Program-made: the position numbers and the translations under genes
Virus record (IMG/VR): IMGVR_UViG_3300010370_000171
Span: 1 to 29,097 of that record
Source of the DNA: a virus
Length of the DNA stretch: 29,097 nucleotides
Reading direction: 5' to 3' (one strand)
The notes under the pieces: generated by a model
What the model saw: the letters and a program-made list of their open reading frames with translations, nothing else
Database searches by the model: none
What the model was told of the DNA's origin: nothing
Part shown: one piece after another, positions 1 to 5,970 of the stretch
Position numbering within the stretch: position 1 is the stretch's first letter
How the letters are laid out: each line of letters begins with the position of its first letter

Positions 1-23
1 ACAGTTTGGTATTCGCCACGTGA

Positions 24-135
24 CCGAATCGGCGGCGTTGTAATACTTTTGGCAAGTTTGTGACCCGCCGTAAAGTTGTAACAGATAATCGGACGCCATG
101 ACGCACAGCAATGTGCCGAGCGAGTGACGCCGATT
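24..135. other. non-coding region with competing hairpins
   Basis: Positions 1-305 hold no reading frame I can support; all three forward frames are broken by stops within the first 130 bases. Inverted repeats are visible: 27-34 pairs perfectly with 128-135 (8 bp, AATCGGCG/CGCCGATT), 30-35 can instead pair with 65-70 (CGGCGG/CCGCCG), and 103-107 pairs with 112-116 around a GCAA tetraloop of the GNRA class. The first two helices exclude each other. It could be a structured untranslated RNA or the 3' end of a transcript from outside the window. I do not recognise an RNA family. Confidence 0.3.
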
Positions 136-209
136 GGAAGTTATTTGATAGCGGCGAAGGACCCAATGGCGAACCAGCCTTAGAACATAACTAACTAGGA
201 CAGCACATA

Positions 210-284
210 AATCCGAAACCGCGCGGCACTAAAAGTCGCGCGGTCTAGTGGCATTAATTGGCGCGCCACTACTGACGAGGACAG
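210..284 (+). ncRNA. type II hammerhead ribozyme, copy 1
   Basis: The whole hammerhead core is present in type II order (stem II open). 5' strand of stem II TCC (212-214), then GAAA (215-218), then stem III: A218-T244 closes it, followed by 219-225 with 237-243 (CCGCGCG/CGCGCGG) plus G226.T236 and C227-G235 around a 7-nt loop. The cleavage nucleotide is C245 in GTC. Stem I is 246-252 with 265-271 (TAGTGGC/GCCACTA) around a 12-nt loop. CTGACGA (272-278) matches the invariant CUGANGA, and GGA (279-281) closes stem II. Predicted cut lies between 245 and 246. The 3' product would start with the stem I hairpin 60 nt before the ATG at 306. Stem II is only 3 bp, the weakest part of the call. Confidence 0.85.
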
Positions 285-305
285 CCAAACAAAAGGGATA
301 AACAA

Positions 306-563
306 ATGACTAAGAAGCACTTCATAGCAATGGCAATTAAGTTCGCACAAGTTCGCCAAACAATCTGTAACAGCGATTGGGACGTGGACCAAAAAGCACA
401 ACAACTACTAGGCACAACTCAGGCAATTCAAGGTTTCTGCCAAGTAGCCAAAGAAGCAAATAGCAATTTTGACGCCGACTATTTCATTGATTTTATTGAT
501 GACATTGTGGCTGGCAAGCGTGACGCTAATGGCAAAGTAATCAAAACACGAAAGGCGGCATAA
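306..563 (+). CDS. conserved-looking small phage protein
   Basis: An 85-residue soluble protein, predicted mostly helical, with a basic C-terminus (KRDANGKVIKTRKAA). I do not recognise a named domain with confidence. The opening 'TKKHFIAMA' followed by a region that tracks 'SNFDADYF' resembles small hypothetical proteins often found in the early genes of actinophages and their plasmids. The ATG is preceded by AAAAGGGA at a normal distance, and it is the first gene downstream of the first hammerhead, so a self-cleaved transcript would begin about 60 nt upstream of it. It is followed after 3 nt by the next small gene. No membrane segment or cysteine pair suggests a function. Confidence 0.75.
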   Translation: MTKKHFIAMAIKFAQVRQTICNSDWDVDQKAQQLLGTTQAIQGFCQVAKEANSNFDADYFIDFIDDIVAGKRDANGKVIKTRKAA

Positions 564-566
564 CAA

Positions 567-734
567 ATGACACACAATCTATTAACACAGTTAGAAAATT
601 TAATTTCTAACTTACAAGATGACAAAGCCGATTACTACGCAGAAAACAACAATCGCACAGATGAACACATTATGTGGCTTGTTGGACAAATAGATGGAAT
701 CAAATCAGCAATTAACTTAATCAAGGGAGCATAA
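567..734 (+). CDS. hypothetical 55-aa helical protein
   Basis: A short protein of 55 residues starting MTHNLLTQLENLISNLQDD, not recognised. It is predicted almost entirely helical with leucine/isoleucine repeats at both ends (LLTQLENLISNL and IDGIKSAINLIKG), so a small helical bundle or dimer is plausible. The gene begins 3 nt after the preceding stop, ends 3 nt before the next ATG, and keeps the coding style of its neighbours. A weak AAAGG lies about ten bases upstream of the start. Its tight spacing in a run of co-directional genes is the main reason to call it real. Confidence 0.65.
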   Translation: MTHNLLTQLENLISNLQDDKADYYAENNNRTDEHIMWLVGQIDGIKSAINLIKGA

Positions 735-737
735 CAA

Positions 738-926
738 ATGGACGACAAAACATTACGCGAGGTTGAATACAAAGTAATCCGACCAGAAGCAGAGCCACGC
801 GCAGTTCAGATTGACGCATGGCTTGGCGATTTGTATTTGGGACAGCGCACGTTTTATGCGTCATCTATCAAGGACGCAAAGTATAACGCAAGACAGCGAA
901 TCAAAAAGTTTGGTTCGCTTAACTAA
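738..926 (+). CDS. hypothetical 62-aa protein
   Basis: A 62-residue protein, not recognised. It looks like a mixed alpha/beta fold: a strand-rich first half (VEYKVIRPEA, VQIDAWLGDLYLGQRTF) then a basic helix ending AKYNARQRIKKFGSLN. The 'DAWLGDLYLGQRTFYASS..DAKYNARQRI' stretch resembles small single-domain phage proteins with a double-stranded beta segment, but no function follows. AAGGGAGC upstream of the ATG is a good ribosome site. It is co-directional with close neighbours on both sides. Confidence 0.7.
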   Translation: MDDKTLREVEYKVIRPEAEPRAVQIDAWLGDLYLGQRTFYASSIKDAKYNARQRIKKFGSLN

Positions 927-953
927 CTAACAAGAAAAGGACAGGTAATAAAA

Positions 954-1193
954 ATGGCAACAACAAAGGCAGAACGTAACTATCAAGCAAACGCAAGTGA
1001 TATTGATACAGCACTTAAAGTGTTCCGTAAAACAGATGGCATGGAAACACTTATTCAGCACTTAGCGGCGTTTTTAACTCCCGACCAATTCCGCATGTTA
1101 TGGGTTTTGGAGTTAAACAAGATTCCGCTAGAAATTGTTTATGTAGATAAAGATGGCAACAAGATAGAAGAAAAGGAAAGCGCCAATGTCTAA
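954..1193 (+). CDS. hypothetical 79-aa protein
   Basis: A 79-residue protein, not recognised. The N-terminal half is helical (SDIDTALKVFRKTDGMETLIQHLAAFLTPDQFRMLW) and the C-terminal third is strand-like then charged (IVYVDKDGNKIEEKES). AAAGGACAGG upstream gives a clear ribosome site with the ATG at 954. Its last 8 bases overlap the start of the zinc-ribbon gene at 1186, suggesting translational coupling. It is the second-last gene before the second hammerhead. Confidence 0.72.
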   Translation: MATTKAERNYQANASDIDTALKVFRKTDGMETLIQHLAAFLTPDQFRMLWVLELNKIPLEIVYVDKDGNKIEEKESANV

Positions 1194-1341
1194 AGTAGAG
1201 GCAGATAAAGCGCCACAACGTTCAGGCAAAATACGTTGTGGCGCATGTGGTAAAGATGTAATAACTGGCACTTGGGTCAAACTTATGTTTTGTCCTGACG
1301 CCAAATGTATTAATAGCGAGGAAAGATACCTCACCGATTAA
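1186..1341 (+). CDS. small zinc-ribbon protein
   Basis: A 51-residue protein with two cysteine pairs: CGAC near residue 18 and CPDAKC about 20 residues later, the layout of a small treble-clef or zinc-ribbon knuckle. Such proteins bind DNA, RNA or protein partners; no specific role can be read. The ATG at 1186 sits inside the end of the previous gene and has AAAAGGAAAG upstream, so coupling is likely. The stop codon TAA (1339-1341) directly abuts the second hammerhead: its last A is the outermost base of ribozyme stem II. A ribosome finishing this gene would therefore sit on the ribozyme's 5' strand. Confidence 0.75.
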   Translation: MSKVEADKAPQRSGKIRCGACGKDVITGTWVKLMFCPDAKCINSEERYLTD

Positions 1342-1426
1342 GCCGAAACGTGCCAAATATGCGCAATTGTTTAAGCAACGCACATATTTGGCACGTCTAG
1401 TGGTAAATGCCACTACTGATGAGGCT
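1341..1426 (+). ncRNA. type II hammerhead ribozyme, copy 2
   Basis: A second complete hammerhead in type II order. Stem II is AGCC (1341-1344) with GGCT (1423-1426), 4 bp. GAAA is 1345-1348. Stem III runs from A1348-T1396 through 1349-1361 with 1383-1395, 13 further Watson-Crick pairs, with a long apical loop. C1397 in GTC is the cleavage nucleotide. Stem I is 1398-1403 with 1410-1415 (TAGTGG/CCACTA) around TAAATG. CTGATGA is 1416-1422. All invariant positions are present. Stems II and III differ in sequence from copy 1 while the pairing is kept. The 3' product would begin 55 nt upstream of the ATG at 1453. Confidence 0.92.
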
Positions 1427-1452
1427 CATCAGCACAAACAAAGGACAGGCAA

Positions 1453-1926
1453 ATGGAAACAAATACAGTAACAACACGTGAAAAAGCAGAACAACTAATT
1501 AACACTCTACAAGGCGAGGCGTTATTGGTTGAGATTGACAAACTATTGGCGCAAGTAGATTCTCTAAAGGAATCTAAGGAGTCATACACCGATAGATATT
1601 GGAAAGCAAGTGCCGAGATTGGCAATCTACGCAACACCGTTCGTGAATATTTCAAAGATGAAGTAGATGGCGACAAAAACGCCACAGTTGAAATGGACGT
1701 GGACGACATTAACGATTTACTCAATCGTATTGGCGCACAAGAACTCAAATTCACTTACTCAGCAAATGTAACCATTACATTTACTATTACAGGCGTTGAG
1801 GCAGATAGTGAAGAAGATGCCGAGCGCCAAATTCTTGACGCCATTAGTTATGAAGTAAGCAACAATTTGGAACACGATGGCACAGAAGATGACGATTACC
1901 AAGTAGATAACGTGGAGGCAGAATAA
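1453..1926 (+). CDS. hypothetical protein, coiled-coil plus beta domain
   Basis: A 157-residue acidic protein, not assigned to a named family. Residues about 8-65 look like a coiled coil (TREKAEQLINTL, LLVEIDKLLAQVDSLKESKE). The second half has a strand-rich segment (LKFTYSANVTITFTITGVEA) resembling a short domain common in actinophage early proteins, then a highly acidic tail (EHDGTEDDDYQVDNVEAE). AAAGGACAGGC upstream supports the ATG. It is the first gene after the second hammerhead, so it would be the first cistron of the self-cleaved 3' mRNA. It overlaps the next gene by 1 nt (TAATG). Confidence 0.75.
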   Translation: METNTVTTREKAEQLINTLQGEALLVEIDKLLAQVDSLKESKESYTDRYWKASAEIGNLRNTVREYFKDEVDGDKNATVEMDVDDINDLLNRIGAQELKFTYSANVTITFTITGVEADSEEDAERQILDAISYEVSNNLEHDGTEDDDYQVDNVEAE

Positions 1927-2213
1927 TGACAAGCACAGTTACAGATAGTTACGTGGTTTGTTCGCCAAATGGGCATTATCACGACTACGCAAAACTTGTT
2001 GGTTGGGTTAAATCTGAACAACATGCCGTTATTAAATTCTCAGAATTTACTAAATGGTATAACGAAGCAAGATTTTTAACCTCATCAGCAAAAATTATGG
2101 CAATTCTGCCAGCACCAAGTTTCGTTGGTAATACGTTTGAGATAGCGCAAACAGTTGCCAACGATTTAACGCAATACGCACAACAACTAACAACAACGAA
2201 AGGACAGAAATAA
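1926..2213 (+). CDS. hypothetical 95-aa protein
   Basis: A 95-residue protein, not recognised. The start region carries 'YVVCSPNGHYHDYAKLVGWV', strand-like, followed by helices and a Gln/Thr-rich tail (YAQQLTTTKGQK). No membrane segment. It shares single-base TAATG overlaps with the genes on both sides, so it is probably translated by reinitiation within one operon with the DUF932 gene. No function can be inferred beyond membership of the early block. Confidence 0.68.
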   Translation: MTSTVTDSYVVCSPNGHYHDYAKLVGWVKSEQHAVIKFSEFTKWYNEARFLTSSAKIMAILPAPSFVGNTFEIAQTVANDLTQYAQQLTTTKGQK

Positions 2214-3226
2214 TGGCACACAGACTAGAGGAGTTTGAAGATGGCACAACCGCTTTCTTCACCGCGCGAGAAGTAGCGTGGCACAAACTCGGCACAGTTA
2301 CAGAAGGCGCACTAACAGCGGAAGAAGCACTTAAAACCGCTTATCTAAACTGGGACGTAATCAAATCAGAAAACCCAGTTTCAACCATGATTCCAATGTT
2401 GGGCGATTCAGCAATGGAACAAGGTTCAATGGAAGAAGTTACGCACAGCGATAGATTCATTACTTATCGCCGTCACCCAAAAACTGGCGTAGCGGAAGCA
2501 CTTGGCGTGGTTGGTAATCGTTACACGCCAGTTCAGAACGCGGAAGCGTTTTCGTTTCTTAATTATGTGGCTGACGAATCAGGCGCAGTTTTTGAAACGG
2601 CTGGCTCAATTGATAATGGTCGTAAAGTGTTTATGACTATGAAAATGCCCGAAGGATTACAAATTGGTGGCGTGGATGCCATTGATATGTATTTGATGGC
2701 ATGGAACACACATGATGGCTCATCATCATTTAGTGTTTGTGTTACGCCAATCCGCGTTGTATGTCAGAACACATTAACGGCGGCACTACGCGCGGCTAAA
2801 TCTAAATACTCAATTCGCCATACACCTTCCGCTGGCGGCAAGATTCAAGCGGCACGTGAAGCACTTAAAGTTACATTTAAGTATTCGGCTGAATTTGAGA
2901 AAGAAGCGGAAACATTACTTAACCAATCAATGACGGACAAAGAGTTCGCCAAGTTAGTTGAGTATGTAGTGCCACTTGACCCAAAGGAAGAATCACCACG
3001 TGCCATTACTATGGCTACACAAGCACGTGGCGCGCTAATGGGCTTATGGAACGCACCAACACAAGCCAACATTAAGAATACTAAGTGGGCGGCTTACAAC
3101 ACGTTTGTGGAGTATTCCGATTGGGCAAAGCCAGTTCGCTCAAAGGACGCTGACATGGCACGTGCCGAACGTATTGTTAATGGAAGTGGCGATAGATTCA
3201 AGAATAAAATCTTGGCTCTTTTGTAA
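2213..3226 (+). CDS. DUF932 / TIGR03299 phage-plasmid protein
   Basis: A 337-residue protein matching the DUF932 family ('phage/plasmid-like protein TIGR03299'), common in actinophages, other phages and conjugative plasmids. Family hallmarks seen: N-terminal 'FTAREVAWHKLGT', 'YRRHPKTGVAEALGVVGNRYTPVQNAEAF', 'YLMAWNTHDGSSSFSVCVTPIRVVCQNTL' and a C-terminal 'WAAYNTFVEYSDWAKPV'. Length is typical. The biochemical role is not established in general; association with early replication or anti-defence regions is usual. AAAGGACAG precedes the ATG, and the stop is followed by the long hairpin at 3249-3335, making it the last gene of the early operon. Confidence 0.92.
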   Translation: MAHRLEEFEDGTTAFFTAREVAWHKLGTVTEGALTAEEALKTAYLNWDVIKSENPVSTMIPMLGDSAMEQGSMEEVTHSDRFITYRRHPKTGVAEALGVVGNRYTPVQNAEAFSFLNYVADESGAVFETAGSIDNGRKVFMTMKMPEGLQIGGVDAIDMYLMAWNTHDGSSSFSVCVTPIRVVCQNTLTAALRAAKSKYSIRHTPSAGGKIQAAREALKVTFKYSAEFEKEAETLLNQSMTDKEFAKLVEYVVPLDPKEESPRAITMATQARGALMGLWNAPTQANIKNTKWAAYNTFVEYSDWAKPVRSKDADMARAERIVNGSGDRFKNKILALL

Positions 3227-3248
3227 TTAACTAACCAGCCAAACTAAC

Positions 3249-3335
3249 CGATTAGGCGCGTTGGCTTTTATGTAGTGACACAAAGACACGCTACATAAAT
3301 GGCTAACGCGCCTATGACGTTCCTAATCGTTTTTT
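3249..3335 (+). terminator. complex hairpin with T-run, probable terminator
   Basis: An elaborate inverted repeat ends the early operon. Outer stem 3249-3255 with 3323-3329 (CGATTAG/CTAATCG), next stem 3256-3262 with 3305-3311 (GCGCGTT/AACGCGC), an internal loop with GGCT on the left and TGGCT on the right, then 3267-3275 with 3291-3299 (TTTATGTAG/CTACATAAA) around a 15-nt loop. An 11-nt bulge lies on the 3' side (3312-3322). Six T residues (3330-3335) follow directly, as in Rho-independent terminators. At over 80 nt it is much larger than an ordinary terminator stem, so it may also stabilise the 3' end or bind a factor. Confidence 0.7.
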
Positions 3336-3366
3336 CAAGTATCATCTACAACTGGAGGCAACCCAA

Positions 3367-3597
3367 ATGATAAGTAATGTAATAGCCATTTTATTTTCTA
3401 TGGCGTTCGCAAGTGGCGTAATGATTCTTATTCGCCTTAATAATGACAGCAAATTAACACTTAGAGGCAGACGCCTAGTTTTTGTCGTGTCTTTAGTGGC
3501 TGGCTTTTTCGTGGCGCAATTCTTCTTACATTTTAATGTGAATTGCGATTTACGACCAAACGCAACTACAACCGAGTGCCAAGTGGCGTGGTTTTAG
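3367..3597 (+). CDS. small two-helix membrane protein
   Basis: A 76-residue protein with two predicted membrane helices: about residues 3-23 (VIAILFSMAFASGVMILI) and 37-57 (LVFVVSLVAGFFVAQFFL), joined by a short basic loop (NDSKLTLRGRR). The positive loop between them would face the cytoplasm, placing both ends outside. The C-terminal tail has two cysteines (CDLRPNATTTEC) that could form a disulfide outside the membrane. GGAGG upstream is a strong ribosome site. Small size and two helices would fit a holin or superinfection-exclusion protein, but it lies in the replication block rather than with lysis genes, so this is only a possibility. Confidence 0.72.
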   Translation: MISNVIAILFSMAFASGVMILIRLNNDSKLTLRGRRLVFVVSLVAGFFVAQFFLHFNVNCDLRPNATTTECQVAWF

Positions 3598-3616
3598 GCG
3601 CAGTTGTTTAATCCGC
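3598..3616 (+). repeat. 19-bp intergenic repeat, copy 1
   Basis: GCGCAGTTGTTTAATCCGC occurs here directly after the stop of the membrane-protein gene and again, identical, at 8000-8018 in another intergenic gap. Its first 14 bases recur with one change in the stem III loop of the second hammerhead (1361-1374). A hairpin follows at once: 3613-3619 with 3625-3631, seven pairs including one G.T, loop AAATT. It may be a shared regulatory or protein-binding element; no known site is recognised. Confidence 0.6.
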
Positions 3617-3656
3617 CGCAAATTGCGGTGGTTATTTACCAAAGGAAGGCAAACCA

Positions 3657-3872
3657 ATGGCACGTATCAAAGTGAAGGCAATTATCGGAGTAGATATGCC
3701 TGAACCGAAAGAAGGCGCAGTAAAGCAAACACCAAAAGAACGCCGAGAAGAATTACGCGAACACGCAAGTGCCGTAATCATTGACGCGTTATCACATGCC
3801 GAACTAAATCCAACTGTTCATCGGTTGAATTTGTCACGCGAAAAGAAAACAAAGGGAGAAACAAATGAGTAA
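3657..3872 (+). CDS. hypothetical 71-aa protein upstream of recT
   Basis: A 71-residue basic, charged protein (KQTPKERREELREHASAVIIDALSHAELNPTVHRLNLSREKKTKGETNE), not recognised. The first 12 residues look like a strand (ARIKVKAIIGVDM), the rest helical. AAAGGAAGGC upstream gives a strong ribosome site. Its end overlaps the start of the RecT/Bet gene by 8 nt, so the two are likely translationally coupled. It could be an accessory to the annealase, but only the position suggests this. Confidence 0.7.
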   Translation: MARIKVKAIIGVDMPEPKEGAVKQTPKERREELREHASAVIIDALSHAELNPTVHRLNLSREKKTKGETNE

Positions 3873-4710
3873 TAACGCAACACTTGCCGTATCAACCGAG
3901 CAAGCGTTTTGGGACGATAAACAAATCGCCGCACTTAATCAATTAGGACTACAAGGCGCACCAAAAGGCGACTTGGCAGTTTTTCTACATTTCGCACAGC
4001 GAACTGGTCTTGACCCTTTCGCTAGGCAGATTTACATGATTAATCGCGGCGGCAGATACACAATTCAGGCAAGTATTGATGGATTACGTATCGTGGCGCA
4101 ACGTAGTGGCGAATACGCTGGACAGGCTGGACCATTTTGGTGTGGCGAAGATGGCGAATGGACAGACGTATGGCTTCAATCAACACCGCCTATCGCGGCA
4201 AAAGTCGGCGTATTCCGTAAAGGATTCTCCGAACCGCTTTGGGCTGTGGCGCGTTTTGATTCATATTGCCCACTTGGCAAGGACAACAAGCCAATGGGCT
4301 TATGGAACAAGATGGCTGACGTTATGTTGGCTAAATGTGCCGAATCGTTGGCGTTACGTAAAGCATTTCCAAATGATTTGTCGGGTATCTATACGGCAGA
4401 AGAAATGGAACAGGCTGACGTAACAAGCCAAACGCCAGTTATCGCAACAGTTGAAGTGCCTACAAAGCAATTTGTGGCAAGCGCAGAATTAACTGTTGAT
4501 TTAAGAAAGATATTGGACGAGGCAGACGCAATTGAATCTATTGAGGCACTAAAAGCGTTATATGAACGCCATAAAACCTATTTAGATTATCAATTTAAGC
4601 CAACGGACAATGATGAGCCGACAACTCTCAAAAACGAGATATTAATGCGGCGCACCAAACTAACGGCGTTACAAGCACTTAAAGATAATTTAGGCGCAAC
4701 TAATGTCTAA
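3865..4710 (+). CDS. recT: RecT/Bet-family single-strand annealing protein
   Basis: A 281-residue recombinase of the RecT/Redbeta superfamily (closest to the phage Bet type), which anneals complementary single strands and works with a 5'-3' exonuclease. Characteristic features: 'GDLAVFLHFAQRTGLDPFARQIYMI', 'RYTIQASIDGLRIVAQRSGEYAGQ', 'PLWAVARFDSYC' and 'LWNKMADVMLAKCAESLALRKAFPNDLSGIYTAEEME', all hallmarks of this group. The core fills residues 1-190; the variable C-terminal helical tail follows. Length is normal. The Cas4-like exonuclease at 5960 is the probable partner and the SSB at 10006 a likely interactor. It overlaps the next gene by 8 nt. GGGAG lies upstream of the ATG. Confidence 0.93.
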   Translation: MSNNATLAVSTEQAFWDDKQIAALNQLGLQGAPKGDLAVFLHFAQRTGLDPFARQIYMINRGGRYTIQASIDGLRIVAQRSGEYAGQAGPFWCGEDGEWTDVWLQSTPPIAAKVGVFRKGFSEPLWAVARFDSYCPLGKDNKPMGLWNKMADVMLAKCAESLALRKAFPNDLSGIYTAEEMEQADVTSQTPVIATVEVPTKQFVASAELTVDLRKILDEADAIESIEALKALYERHKTYLDYQFKPTDNDEPTTLKNEILMRRTKLTALQALKDNLGATNV

Positions 4711-5029
4711 TTCATTCCATAATTTGGAATTAAATCTAACTGGCGTCATATCACCTGCGGATAAGTTTGAAGAATTTCACAGACTTAATCCGCAGGTTTA
4801 TACGGCATTGGAATCAATGACTAGAGAAATGGTTAATCGCGGAAGGCGCAAAATCGGTATCAAAATGTTATTTGAGGTTTTGCGCTGGAACTATTACATG
4901 GAAACAGATGACCCCAATTCTGATTTCAAGATAAATAACAATTATGCGCCACATTATTCACGGCTCATTATTGCCAACAACCCACAATGGGAAAACGTGT
5001 TTGAACTACGAACAATTAGGAGTATGTAA
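4703..5029 (+). CDS. conserved phage hypothetical protein
   Basis: A 108-residue soluble protein. The stretch 'FHRLNPQVYTALESMTREMVNRGRRKIGIKMLFEVLRWNYYMETDDPNSDFKINNNYAPHYSRLII' is very like a family of unnamed proteins seen next to recombination and resolvase genes in many phages; I know no established function for it. It is mostly helical with an aromatic-rich centre. Its start overlaps the end of the RecT gene and its stop shares one base with the next ATG, so it belongs to the recombination operon. Confidence 0.82.
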   Translation: MSNSFHNLELNLTGVISPADKFEEFHRLNPQVYTALESMTREMVNRGRRKIGIKMLFEVLRWNYYMETDDPNSDFKINNNYAPHYSRLIIANNPQWENVFELRTIRSM

Positions 5030-5265
5030 TGGACATAGATAAAGAAACACTTGCCTTTTTTGAGCAAATCTACTCAAATGGCGCAACAAAAAGAACACAA
5101 ACAAAAATAACAATTAAGCCAATCGCAAAAGAAAAAGAGTTTGAATTGGCTATTCCAGTAGATAAATTGTTTGAGTTGTATGGCAATTTAATACTCGCTG
5201 GCTTCTCGCAAGATGAAGCACTAATTATCATAATTGGCGTAATTGCTCATGGAAAAAGTGAGTAA
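5029..5265 (+). CDS. hypothetical 78-aa protein
   Basis: A 78-residue protein, not recognised. A basic strand-like centre (KRTQTKITIKPIAKEKEFELAI) is followed by a hydrophobic helix (FELYGNLILAGFSQDEALIIIIGVIAHG). The last helix could be buried rather than membrane-spanning, since 'GFSQDEAL' resembles the ends of small phage proteins that pack helices. TAATG overlap with the gene before; AGGAGT upstream is a strong ribosome site. Its final 17 bases overlap a small zinc-ribbon gene. Confidence 0.68.
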   Translation: MDIDKETLAFFEQIYSNGATKRTQTKITIKPIAKEKEFELAIPVDKLFELYGNLILAGFSQDEALIIIIGVIAHGKSE

Positions 5266-5386
5266 CGAGCCATATCGCTGTTGGTATTGCGCCAACTGGA
5301 AAACAGACCCGTTGGCGCAATGTTCAATTTGTGGCAATACTGGAAAGGATAAGCCAAATGGTTACACCACAGGCTATAGAAAATAG
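5249..5386 (+). CDS. 45-aa zinc-ribbon mini-protein
   Basis: A 45-residue frame overlapping both neighbours (17 nt upstream, 29 nt downstream). It encodes CWYC at residues 11-14 and CSIC at 25-28, ten residues apart, the spacing of a one-zinc ribbon, with Trp next to each knuckle and a Gly/Tyr-rich tail. A chance frame giving this spacing is unlikely, so I call it real, but there is no clear Shine-Dalgarno sequence; translation could be coupled to the upstream gene. The ribosome site of the next gene (GGAAAGGA) lies inside it. Confidence 0.6.
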   Translation: MEKVSNEPYRCWYCANWKTDPLAQCSICGNTGKDKPNGYTTGYRK

Positions 5387-5696
5387 GCTGGCAACATTAT
5401 CTAAAGAGGTTGATGATTCACATGCCTATTTAGAACAAGCCGAACACGCCTATCACAAGGCAAAAGCCACTTATGAAATAGCGGTGGCTAAAACGCGGCT
5501 GTCATACATAAACGATAAGTTGCGTGTTCAAGACGTTAATGACCAAGCACTTGTTTTATGTGCCGAGCAGTATCAGGCACTAAACGTGGCAGAGGCAACC
5601 GTTAAAGCGGCGCGCGCTAATGCCACGCGTATTAGAACGCAAGTAGATATTGCACGTTCTATCGGAACTTCCGTTAGAGCCAGTTTAGAAATGTAG
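5358..5696 (+). CDS. hypothetical coiled-coil protein
   Basis: A 112-residue protein built almost wholly of helix with long alanine-rich heptad-like repeats (DSHAYLEQAEHAYHKAKATYEIAVAKTRL, LNVAEATVKAARANATRIRTQVDIARS), so an oligomeric coiled coil is likely. Not recognised otherwise. I start at ATG 5358, which has GGAAAGGATAAGCC just upstream; an in-frame GTG at 5331 would add nine residues but has no ribosome site. It lies between RecT and the exonuclease, so it may act with them, though nothing in the sequence proves it. Confidence 0.7.
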   Translation: MVTPQAIENRLATLSKEVDDSHAYLEQAEHAYHKAKATYEIAVAKTRLSYINDKLRVQDVNDQALVLCAEQYQALNVAEATVKAARANATRIRTQVDIARSIGTSVRASLEM

Positions 5697-5706
5697 GAAG
5701 GAAAAA

Positions 5707-5970
5707 ATGAAAGTAGGACAGTTAAAAGAAATAATAAAAGATATGCCCGACACGGCAGAATTGTGTTTAATCTTCTACGAAAAAGAAGAATTAAATGCCA
5801 TTTTATCCGAGATGGGCATAAGTGAAGCAACAAATTCCCAATGGTCATCTATTGTGGAACGTTTTAATAACAGTAAAGCAGTAAATCAAATTGCCGATGA
5901 AACGTTTAGCGAAATGGCTTACACATTGGCATACAAACTAGGCGGAAGGGAACATAGTTATGAAAATTGA
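5707..5970 (+). CDS. hypothetical 87-aa acidic protein
   Basis: An 87-residue acidic protein starting MKVGQLKEIIKDMPDTAELCL, a beginning found in a family of small phage and bacterial proteins ('V.eLk.iL..lpdda.V'), although the rest diverges. Mostly helical. AGGAAGG before the ATG is a strong ribosome site, and its last 11 bases overlap the start of the exonuclease gene, which implies coupling. No catalytic motif seen. Confidence 0.66.
   Translation: MKVGQLKEIIKDMPDTAELCLIFYEKEELNAILSEMGISEATNSQWSSIVERFNNSKAVNQIADETFSEMAYTLAYKLGGREHSYEN

Noticed and set aside
1-130. Partial coding gene entering from the left edge
   Set aside because: Stops occur at about 21, 41 and 61 in the three frames, and joining pieces would need more than one frameshift with no recognisable domain.
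3249-3329. Long hairpin as a tRNA
   Set aside because: The stem is 9+ bp with no D or T arm, no T-loop consensus and no 3' CCA; a T-run follows instead.
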